Source: Bacteroidales bacterium (GTDB taxonomy: Bacteria; Bacteroidota; Bacteroidia; Bacteroidales; JAAUTT01). From it: a stretch of DNA of 7,431 nt. The notes beneath the pieces were generated by a model. It was not told the DNA's origin. It was given only the letters and a program-made list of their open reading frames with translations, and searched no databases. The DNA lies in the NCBI GenBank assembly GCA_012031335.1, contig JAAUTT010000200.1, positions 1-7,431 on the forward strand, in the 5' to 3' direction. The translations under genes and the position numbers were made by a program. Positions 1 to 5,329 of this stretch are shown here, piece after piece; the stretch's first letter is position 1, and the number at the start of each line of letters is the position of its first letter.

Positions 1-1242
1 AAGGATTGACATCAGATTTTCGGTAACAGAAAGGGAAAAATTACCTTCAACAGGGTTTCCATCTTTATCCACCACAATAAATTCAAGTTCGAGGCTGTCA
101 TTTGGAGCCGATCCTCTATTTGCAGCTCTTGAAATTACTTTAAGAGGATTAGGCTGTTCAACAAAAACCAATCTTTCGCAAATTGGGTTCGACCGTCCGT
201 CGAACACGGTTAATTGAACAATTCCTGTAGGAAATAATTTTTTCTCGATTGAAATTTCAATTGGCTTGCCCTGCCACTGGGCTTTGGACACATATTGCGC
301 TAACCCTCTTGATTGCCCGACAAAGATAAACTCATTGGCATATTCGTCGTTGGAGATTGCTTTGGTACTGTTAATGGTAATTTTTATCAGTTTGGAATCT
401 GAAGCATCCACCTTCATAGTGGTACCTTGAGGCAAGACCTCGGGCAGGGGGTGTTTTTCTGCTTTCCCATTCCCGAATGAAACCTTTGCATAATACTTCA
501 TTTCCGCCTCCGGAGTCATGGTGAAACTTCCCATCCCTTCGTGAACTGAACTAAACTCGGCAATTTCCTTACCCTTACCATCAACAATTTTACCGGTTAC
601 ATCCATACTCTGACCGGTCATATTTTCACCCTTAAAGGCAACAACAGCAGGCAATCCTGCCACTAGCTGACCACCTTCCGGAAAGAAATTAATAATATGT
701 TTATCGATTATACTTTTAACTTTTTTATTAAAGCTTTTGATTTGCTTTAAACGGACTTTCGTAATTATATTTTCATAATTAGGGTTTTTGAAAGAAATTG
801 TTTTGGAAAAGAAGAATTCTTCATCGAAATTCCTCATCCAATTAGTATAAGCCCTTATCTGATAATTTCCTTCAGCCAGGGTATCCGAAAGAAAAAAATA
901 TCCCTCAGCAAATCCGTTTTTATTACGTAAAATTTCTGTATGAACCTGACGATTCGCATAATCGATCAGATCAACATAAACTTCCTTGCTAATTGTATCG
1001 CTAACTAAATCGGAAGCAGTTAAAACATATGCCTTTAACCATATATTTTCACCAGCTATATAGGTGTTTTTGTCAGTATGGAGGTAAATTTTTTGTTGTG
1101 TGCGGGTTAAACGAAACAGTTCAAGCTGATGAAGGATTTTTTCGATACGGATATCGGGGGCAATCTTAAAACCTAAAAGTACTGCTGCAATTAACAGGAA
1201 TCCCGGAACTGCAAACCTGAATTTTCGGATATTTCTTCTCAT
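1..1242 (-). CDS. MG2-domain (alpha-2-macroglobulin-like) envelope protein, 3' part missing
   Basis: This is an open reading frame of 414 codons with no stop, starting at ATG 1242-1240 and leaving the window at base 1, so only the N-terminal part is seen. Residues 1-9 are basic (MRRNIRKFR) and are followed by a hydrophobic stretch at about 10-27, which reads as a signal peptide or N-terminal membrane anchor for export. At residues 50-72 there is QQKIYLHTDKNTYIAGENIW and following, the typical opening of the MG2 (macroglobulin-like) domain in Bacteroidota surface proteins. At 186-205 the family-typical FFPEGGQLVAGLPAVVAFKG occurs, followed by HEGMGSF at 234-240. Such proteins are usually 800-950 residues long and often end in a carboxypeptidase-regulatory-like or TonB plug-like domain; that part lies outside the window. 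A periplasmic or outer-membrane location is inferred. The exact role is unknown, and a protease-inhibitor function should not be assumed. The gene is co-directional with the AhpD-like gene upstream, across a 246-bp spacer. Confidence 0.85.
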   Translation of the reverse strand, partial: MRRNIRKFRFAVPGFLLIAAVLLGFKIAPDIRIEKILHQLELFRLTRTQQKIYLHTDKNTYIAGENIWLKAYVLTASDLVSDTISKEVYVDLIDYANRQVHTEILRNKNGFAEGYFFLSDTLAEGNYQIRAYTNWMRNFDEEFFFSKTISFKNPNYENIITKVRLKQIKSFNKKVKSIIDKHIINFFPEGGQLVAGLPAVVAFKGENMTGQSMDVTGKIVDGKGKEIAEFSSVHEGMGSFTMTPEAEMKYYAKVSFGNGKAEKHPLPEVLPQGTTMKVDASDSKLIKITINSTKAISNDEYANEFIFVGQSRGLAQYVSKAQWQGKPIEISIEKKLFPTGIVQLTVFDGRSNPICERLVFVEQPNPLKVISRAANRGSAPNDSLELEFIVVDKDGNPVEGNFSLSVTENLMSIL

Positions 1243-1488
1243 GGCTCAAAAATTTGTTCAACCGAAGGAGTAATTAATATTAACAAAAAGGCATACAAAA
1301 AGTTATAGAAAAACATCTATAATAAATCATGTAGTTTTAAGATGCCTGAAACGAATAATACCCTCAAGAAATGCAAAAAAATTGTTGTAAATTATTTTGA
1401 TGTTTGTATTAATTGTGTTTTAACAGGAATATTCAAACCTTTTTAATGAAATTTTTTTACTCATTTTTAAATAGTCAAAGAAAAAATC
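1243..1488. other. AT-rich spacer between two minus-strand genes
   Basis: This 246-bp stretch holds no credible gene. Read on the minus strand it is the 3' flank of the AhpD-like gene and the 5' flank of the MG2 gene. T-rich runs follow the AhpD-like stop codon, but I see no convincing GC stem that would mark an intrinsic terminator. Two copies of CTTTTTGT (minus strand, in the area 1272-1291) resemble the TTTG element of Bacteroidota promoters, but neither has a clean TAnnTTTG partner. A promoter for the MG2 gene is likely here but cannot be placed. Confidence 0.5.
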
Positions 1489-1842
1489 CTATTTTATACT
1501 TTCCAATGCATCCCAGTATTCCAGAGCTCTTCTCGTATGCGGAATAACAATAGTACCGCCAACAATATTTGCAACAGCAAAAACCTCCATTATTTCGGTT
1601 GAATTTACACCTAGTTCCGAACACTTTTCGAGGTGATATTTTACACAATCGTCGCAACGCAGAACCATAGAAGCAACAAGTCCCAGCATTTCCTTGGTTT
1701 TAGCTGGGAGAGCGCCATCCACATATGTATTGGTATCGAGATTAAAAAGTCGTTTTAAAACCAGATTGTCCTGTGCCAGAATACGCTCGTTCATTGCAGA
1801 ACGATATTGTCTGAATTCCTGAATTTTTTCGTTCATATCCAT
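1489..1842 (-). CDS. carboxymuconolactone decarboxylase family protein (AhpD-like)
   Basis: This is a small intact protein of 117 residues of the AhpD/CMD alpha-helical fold. The signature is Glu51, Cys63, Cys66 and His70 in LRCDDCVKYH. The spacing (12 residues from Glu to the first Cys, CxxC, then His four residues on) equals that of the catalytic Glu118/Cys130/Cys133/His137 set of mycobacterial AhpD. This points to a thiol-disulfide (peroxidase or reductant-type) function rather than decarboxylation of carboxymuconolactone, for which the CxxC is not needed. A third cysteine lies at 74. NIVGGTIVIPHTRRALEYWD near the C-terminus is also family-like. The protein is probably cytoplasmic and oligomeric; its substrate is unknown. 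ATG 1842 is taken as the start, but the second ATG two codons in (1836) is equally possible because there is no Shine-Dalgarno sequence. It is divergent from yebC, and a weak TAnnTTTG-like TAATTTTA lies on the minus strand at 1875-1868. Confidence 0.85.
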   Translation of the reverse strand: MDMNEKIQEFRQYRSAMNERILAQDNLVLKRLFNLDTNTYVDGALPAKTKEMLGLVASMVLRCDDCVKYHLEKCSELGVNSTEIMEVFAVANIVGGTIVIPHTRRALEYWDALESIK

Positions 1843-1933
1843 AATTTAAATTTAAAAGTTAAAGGTATAAAATTAGCATCAACTCAATAATGAAGGCTTA
1901 CGAAATAGTATTTTAAGGATAATCCGAATCAAA

Positions 1934-1964
1934 TTTTTAAATAATCTCCAATTTTATAATTTTG
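1934..1964 (+). promoter_or_regulatory. probable yebC promoter (Bacteroidota type)
   Basis: TAATTTTG at 1957-1964 fits the Bacteroidota -7 consensus TAnnTTTG exactly. A T-tract at 1934-1938 sits at the right distance (about 18-19 bases) to act as a degenerate -33 TTTG element. Transcription would start near 1970, giving a leader of only about 15-20 A-rich bases before the ATG at 1987. A-rich, Shine-Dalgarno-free leaders are usual in this phylum. The call rests on the sequence match alone. Confidence 0.45.
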
Positions 1965-1986
1965 TGCCAGAAAAAAAAGAAAAATT

Positions 1987-2727
1987 ATGTCAGGACATAA
2001 TAAATGGTCGACCATTAAGCGTAAAAAAGGAGCACTTGATGCCAAGCGCTCGAAGATATTCTCAAGAATCATTAAAGAAATACAGGTAGCCGTGCGGGAC
2101 GGTGGAGCTGATCCTGAAGGAAATCCGCGTTTGAGGCTGGCATTAAACAACGCAAGGGGAGCTAATATGCCCAAGGATAACATACAGAGGGCTCTGAGCA
2201 AAGCAGATAAAGATTCTGCTGCGTTACTGGAATATACCTTTGAAGGATATGCCCCTTATGGCATTGCAGTTTTCATTGAATGCCTCAGCGACAATAATCT
2301 TCGCACTGTGAGCAGCATCCGGTCAACTTTCAGCAAAAGAGGCGGAAACCTTGGAACAAACGGTTCGGTAGCTTATATGTTCGACCGAAAAGGTATCATT
2401 ACAGTGCCAAAGGGTACTATCAACGCCGAAGAATTTGAGCTTGAAATAATAGATGCAGGTGCCGAAGACCTTGAAACAACTGAGGAACATTACATTATTA
2501 CTACCGCTTTGGAAGACTTTGCCAGTGTTCAGAAAAAGCTTGAAGATATGGGTATTCAGGCTGAGAATGCAGAACTTCAGAGAGTTCCAAAGGAAGCAAA
2601 GCAATTACCTGTGGAACAAGCTCTGAAAGTACTCAGAATCATTGAAGAATTTGAAGAAGACGACGATGTACAAAATGTTTTTCACAATTTAGAAGTTACT
2701 GAAGAAGTAATGGCTGCCATGGAATAA
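1987..2727 (+). CDS. yebC: YebC/TACO1 (PmpR) family protein
   Basis: This is an intact protein of 246 residues, within the usual 235-250 for the family. The N-terminus MSGHNKWSTIKRKKGALDAK followed by RSKIFSRIIKEI is the hallmark of YebC proteins. GGADPEGNPRLRLALNNAR at about 39-57 and NMPKDNIQRAL at about 60-70 follow. The central domain contains YAPYGIAVFIECLSDN and GGNLGTNGSVAYMFDRKG, and the C-terminus is acidic. Family members were long annotated as DNA-binding transcriptional regulators (for example PmpR). Mitochondrial TACO1 and recent bacterial work instead support a ribosome-associated role in translation, including relief of stalling at proline-rich sequences. The protein is cytoplasmic. 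The ATG at 1987 gives the canonical N-terminus, so the start is secure. The gene stands alone: it is divergent from the AhpD-like gene, and gltB is separated from it by 294 bp with its own probable promoter. Confidence 0.96.
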   Translation: MSGHNKWSTIKRKKGALDAKRSKIFSRIIKEIQVAVRDGGADPEGNPRLRLALNNARGANMPKDNIQRALSKADKDSAALLEYTFEGYAPYGIAVFIECLSDNNLRTVSSIRSTFSKRGGNLGTNGSVAYMFDRKGIITVPKGTINAEEFELEIIDAGAEDLETTEEHYIITTALEDFASVQKKLEDMGIQAENAELQRVPKEAKQLPVEQALKVLRIIEEFEEDDDVQNVFHNLEVTEEVMAAME

Positions 2728-2752
2728 ACACTGAATACCAATTTTTTGATAA

Positions 2753-2769
2753 TTTAAAATGATTTTAAA
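2753..2769. repeat. AT-only palindrome after yebC
   Basis: TTTAAAAT G ATTTTAAA is a perfect 8-bp inverted repeat around one central base, starting 25 bases after the yebC stop and followed by T-rich sequence (runs of six and nine T up to 2792). Its arms contain no G or C and one base is too short for a loop, so an RNA hairpin would be weak. It could help yebC transcription end, or it could be chance in very AT-rich DNA. Confidence 0.3.
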
Positions 2770-2789
2770 CAGATTTTTTAATATTTTTT

Positions 2790-2819
2790 TTTGAAAAGTT
2801 AAAACAACTTTCTATTTTG
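2790..2819 (+). promoter_or_regulatory. candidate gltB promoter
   Basis: TTTG at 2790-2793 and TATTTTG at 2813-2819 are separated by 19 bases, the arrangement expected for Bacteroidota housekeeping promoters (-33 TTTG, -7 TAnnTTTG). The -7 element is one base short of the consensus between TA and TTTG. Transcription would begin near 2825 and give a leader of roughly 195 bases before gltB. No better match occurs between the terminator-like hairpin (ending 2979) and the gltB start, which supports this as the promoter. Confidence 0.4.
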
Positions 2820-2913
2820 AGCCGCAATTAAAAAGTGATAAAAAATATGAAGTGCACCATTCTAGTCATAAAACATAAATGGAATCATTTTAAAAAAATG
2901 ACATGAGAGTGGT

Positions 2914-2967
2914 ATGAATATATACAAAGGTTTAACAAAAGCCATTCTCATGCAAAGCGAAAAGTGA
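2914..2967 (+). CDS. possible 17-residue leader peptide
   Basis: ATG at 2914 opens a 17-codon frame, MNIYKGLTKAILMQSEK, whose TGA stop (2965-2967) is the first three bases of the terminator's 3' arm. Its start overlaps (ATGA) the stop of a 4-residue frame, MRVV, at 2903-2917, which itself overlaps the stop of a 2-residue frame, MT, at 2898-2906. A ribosome on the last third of the 17-codon frame would mask the 5' arm of the terminator. A Gln (CAA) and a Glu (GAA) codon lie at 2953 and 2959, in the terminator loop. There is no run of one amino acid as in classical leader peptides and no ribosome binding site can be recognised, so this is suggestive only. Confidence 0.25.
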   Translation: MNIYKGLTKAILMQSEK

Positions 2968-2979
2968 GAATGGCTTTTT
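2937..2979 (+). terminator. intrinsic terminator-type hairpin before gltB
   Basis: This is a perfect 14-bp stem (2937-2950 with 2965-2978) with a 14-base loop and five T at 2975-2979. Ten inner pairs include five G-C; the outer four are A-T. The A-run on the 5' side also makes it usable in the opposite direction. It lies 209 bases after yebC and 42 bases before gltB, on the far side of the candidate gltB promoter. That placement favours attenuation of gltB over simple termination of yebC, though the latter cannot be excluded. Confidence 0.7.
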
Positions 2980-3021
2980 AGTTTAAAAACAGTGGATAAC
3001 GTAACAAAAGGTTGATTGAAT

Positions 3022-3540
3022 ATGCAAGGAAATAATCCAAAGGCTGCCGGGCTGTACCGCCCGGAATTTGAACACGACAATTGCGGTATTGGTTTGGTTG
3101 TCCAGATCAATGGAAATAAATCGCACGATATCGTGGAAGGTGGTTTACAGGTGCTTGAAAACCTGAATCACCGGGGTGCAGAAAGTGCCGACAACGAAAC
3201 AGGTGACGGAGCAGGTATTACCGTTCAGATTCCGCATGAATTTATTCTGCTTCAGGGAATAGCAGTACCTGAAAGAGGTAAATACGGAACTGGTCTTATG
3301 TTTCTTCCTACTGATAAAAAAGAAGCTGATTTTTGCGAAGCTACGTTTGCAGATATAGTTAAAAATGAAGGATTAAAACTCCTCATTATCCGGAATGTTC
3401 CTGTTAACAGCAGCATTTTGGGCTCTATTTCCCGTTCAAGCGAACCCGTTACCAAGCAGGTATTTGTTTGTGGTGCATGCGAACAGGATGATCTCGAACG
3501 CAGGTTGTTCATCATCCGCAAAAAACCGAAAAGGCAATAG
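3022..3540 (+). CDS. gltB: gltB fragment 1: propeptide and start of the glutaminase domain
   Basis: This is the first of four readable pieces of gltB. The residues before Cys21 (in HDNCGIGL) match a short GltB propeptide; autocleavage would expose Cys21 as the N-terminal nucleophile that hydrolyses glutamine. Arg51 in LNHRGAESADNETGDGAG corresponds to mature Arg31 of the Azospirillum enzyme, which binds the glutamine carboxylate. The genuine frame runs to RLFIIRKK at 3525. After the six-A run the frame reads PKRQ and stops at TAG 3538-3540, whereas the family sequence continues in the -1 frame as TEKAIASSGLVNKRAFYIVS. On its own this fragment would be inactive because it lacks most of the amidotransferase domain. 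A start two codons upstream at TTG 3016 is possible but less likely. Confidence 0.75.
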   Translation: MQGNNPKAAGLYRPEFEHDNCGIGLVVQINGNKSHDIVEGGLQVLENLNHRGAESADNETGDGAGITVQIPHEFILLQGIAVPERGKYGTGLMFLPTDKKEADFCEATFADIVKNEGLKLLIIRNVPVNSSILGSISRSSEPVTKQVFVCGACEQDDLERRLFIIRKKPKRQ

Positions 3541-4247
3541 CATCTTCCGGTCTTGTCAATAAAAGGGCATTTTATATTGTCAGTCTTTCCACCAAAAGCA
3601 TGACATACAAAGGAATGCTTACCAGTCTTCAGCTTAGAACATATTTCCCCGATCTTACCAACGAGAACTTCACCAGTTCCATTGCTTTGGTCCACTCCCG
3701 GTTCAGTACCAATACTTTTCCAACATGGGATCTGGCTCAGCCTTTCAGGTTACTTGGCCATAACGGAGAGATTAATACCATCAAGGGAAACCGTTTCTGG
3801 ATGGAAGCCCGTGAATCGGTACTCAGCTCGAGCTTGCTGGGCGATCTCAGAGAAATATACCCTATCGTGGAGGCTGATAAGAGCGATTCCGCATCGCTCG
3901 ATAATGTACTCGAATTTCTGGTACAAGCCGGACGATCCCTGCCTCACGCCCTTGCAATGCTAATCCCTGAATCCTGGAATAAGAAAATCCTATACCTGAA
4001 GACCTCCGTGCATTTTACGAATATCATTCCACTTTTATGGAACCCTGGGATGGACCGGCCTCACTGGTGTTTACCGATGGCCGCTACGCAGGTGGCATGC
4101 TCGACCGTAACGGATTGCGCCCCTCCCGTTATCTTATCACCAAGGACGGGCTTCTTATTATGGGTTCCGAAACCGGTGTACAAAGTATCGCTCCCGAGAA
4201 GATCAAAGAAAAAGGCCGGTTACGTCCCGGTAAAATGCTTCTGGTAG
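3525..4247 (+). CDS. gltB: gltB fragment 2: rest of the glutaminase core
   Basis: This is the second readable piece. True GltB sequence runs from 3525 to about 3987 (TEKAIASSG onward, through SMTYKGMLTS). The first ATG in this frame is 3600, so gene callers would start there. It contains HSRFSTNTFPTWDLAQPF and then LLGHNGEINTIKGNRFWMEA, in which Asn248-Gly249 (about 228-229 in mature numbering) match the oxyanion-hole Asn231-Gly232 of the family. The true frame ends at PESWNKK. After the four-A run at 3984-3987 the frame continues out of register to a stop at 4245-4247; those last about 87 codons are not GltB and overlap fragment 3. Confidence 0.75.
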   Translation, partial: TEKAIASSGLVNKRAFYIVSLSTKSMTYKGMLTSLQLRTYFPDLTNENFTSSIALVHSRFSTNTFPTWDLAQPFRLLGHNGEINTIKGNRFWMEARESVLSSSLLGDLREIYPIVEADKSDSASLDNVLEFLVQAGRSLPHALAMLIPESWNKKILYLKTSVHFTNIIPLLWNPGMDRPHWCLPMAATQVACSTVTDCAPPVILSPRTGFLLWVPKPVYKVSLPRRSKKKAGYVPVKCFW

Positions 4248-5329
4248 ATACACAGGCTGGTAAGATCATGTACGATGCTGAATTGAAAGCTCAGCTGGCA
4301 AAGGATCAGCCTTATCTCGACTGGCTGGCTCATAATCGTGTAAGCATGGAAGAACTGTCAAGCGGAAGAGAAATTACCAACGCAGTTCAAAACCTGCCAA
4401 CCATGATGCGTGCCTTTGGATACTCAAAGGAAGATGTGGAACTACTGATGGCACCCATGGCTGTTGAAGGTAAGGAACCTGTCTCGTCTATGGGTAACGA
4501 CACTCCTGTAGCGCTGCTATCACAAAAGCCGCAACGCTTGTTCAACTATTTCCGCCAGTTGTTTGCACAGGTTACCAACCCTCCTATTGACCCTATCCGC
4601 GAAGAACTTGTAATGTCTCTTACTGGTTATATTGGAGCGTTGCAAAAAAATCCGCTGGACGCTTCGCCCGATCATTGTAAAACAATAAAACTGAAAACTC
4701 CGGTAATTACCAATACCCAGTTCGATATTATCAAAAACCTCAAATACAAAGGTTTTTCCTCGGTGGTTATTCCAATTCTTTTTCCGGTTGCCGATAAAGC
4801 AGAAGGGTTAAGAAAAGCGCTTGAAGAAATCTGTATTAAAGCTGAGGAAGCGGTAGATGGTGGCCGGAATTTCATCATATTATCCGACCGGGGTATTTCC
4901 GATGCTTTGGCTCCCATACCTTCACTATTAGCAATCTCTGCGGTTCATCACCACCTTATTGATAAACGTAAACGTATGCAGATTGACCTGGTTATGGAAA
5001 CCGCCGAACCCAGAGAAGTTATGCATTTCGCACTGCTCTTCGGCTATGGAGCCAGTGCCATTAATCCTTATCTGGCCTTTGGTGTGCTTGACGATCTTGT
5101 AAAACAGAAAGCTATCCAGATCGATTACCAGAAAGCCCAGGATAACTACATCAAATCTGTTAACAAAGGCATCCTTAAAGTGCTCTCGAAAATGGGTATC
5201 TCAACCCTCAGAAGCTACCGTGCTGCTCAGATATTCGAAGCAGTGGGTATCAAGGATGAAGTTATTGATAATTATTTTAAGGGTACCGTTTCCCCGTATC
5301 GGAGGAATAGGCCTGGAAGAACTCGCTGA
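3988..5329 (+). CDS. gltB: gltB fragment 3: end of glutaminase domain and central domain
   Basis: This is the third readable piece. The first in-frame ATG is 4037, but homology begins at the frameshift itself with NPIPEDLRAFYEYHSTFMEP. GRYAGGMLDRNGLRPSRYLI closes the amidotransferase domain. The central domain follows, with LPTMMRAFGYSKEDVELLMA, PVSSMGNDTPVALLS, PQRLFNYFRQLFAQVTNPPI and DPIREELVMSLTGYIG, then FALLFGYGASAINPYLAFGV near its end. The homologous frame ends at TVS around 5293. An extra C in the C-run 5292-5295 then turns the expected RIGGIGLEELAEEAL into PYRRNRPGRTR and a TGA at 5327-5329. Confidence 0.75.

Larger units (their letters stand above)
2898..2979 (+). promoter_or_regulatory. 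candidate transcription attenuator in the gltB leader
   Basis: Three segments form two mutually exclusive hairpins. Segment 2 (5' arm, 2937-2950, AAAAGCCATTCTCA) pairs perfectly over 14 bp with segment 3 (2965-2978, TGAGAATGGCTTTT); the stem ends in a run of five T, giving a terminator. Segment 1 (2902-2913, CATGAGAGTGGT) can instead pair over 12 continuous bp, two of them G-U, with 2941-2952, which would block the terminator. Segment 1 is a near copy of segment 3 (TGAGAGTGGT versus TGAGAATGGC), and both differences change a Watson-Crick pair into a permitted G-U pair. This is the layout of an antiterminator/terminator switch. Mini-ORFs cross both structures, so ribosome-mediated control is one option; a protein or small-molecule trigger is another. 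I recognise no named riboswitch. It lies 42 bases before the gltB ATG. Confidence 0.5.

Noticed and set aside
1929..2201. A 90-codon minus-strand open frame over the start of yebC.
   Set aside because: It is antisense to the highly conserved YebC N-terminus and runs through the likely yebC promoter.
2728..3015. A small gene or named riboswitch between yebC and gltB.
   Set aside because: Apart from the leader mini-ORFs there is no supported coding frame, and I recognise no conserved riboswitch core; only the hairpin switch and promoter-like boxes can be supported.
2862..3110. An 82-codon minus-strand open frame covering the gltB leader.
   Set aside because: It spans the hairpin and the conserved gltB N-terminus, and its translation shows no recognisable domain; chance in AT-rich DNA.
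3520..3527. Programmed -1 ribosomal frameshifting as the explanation of split gltB.
   Set aside because: The A-run is slippery, but two more lesions of both signs follow, and programmed shifting at three sites in GltB is not known; error or decay is simpler.
3252..3695. A 147-codon minus-strand open frame across the first gltB frameshift.
   Set aside because: It is antisense to gltB on both sides of the frameshift, where the plus-strand homology is clear.
3022..5329. The three overlapping open frames as separate novel genes.
   Set aside because: Each carries consecutive GltB segments that join exactly at homopolymers; they are pieces of one gene.
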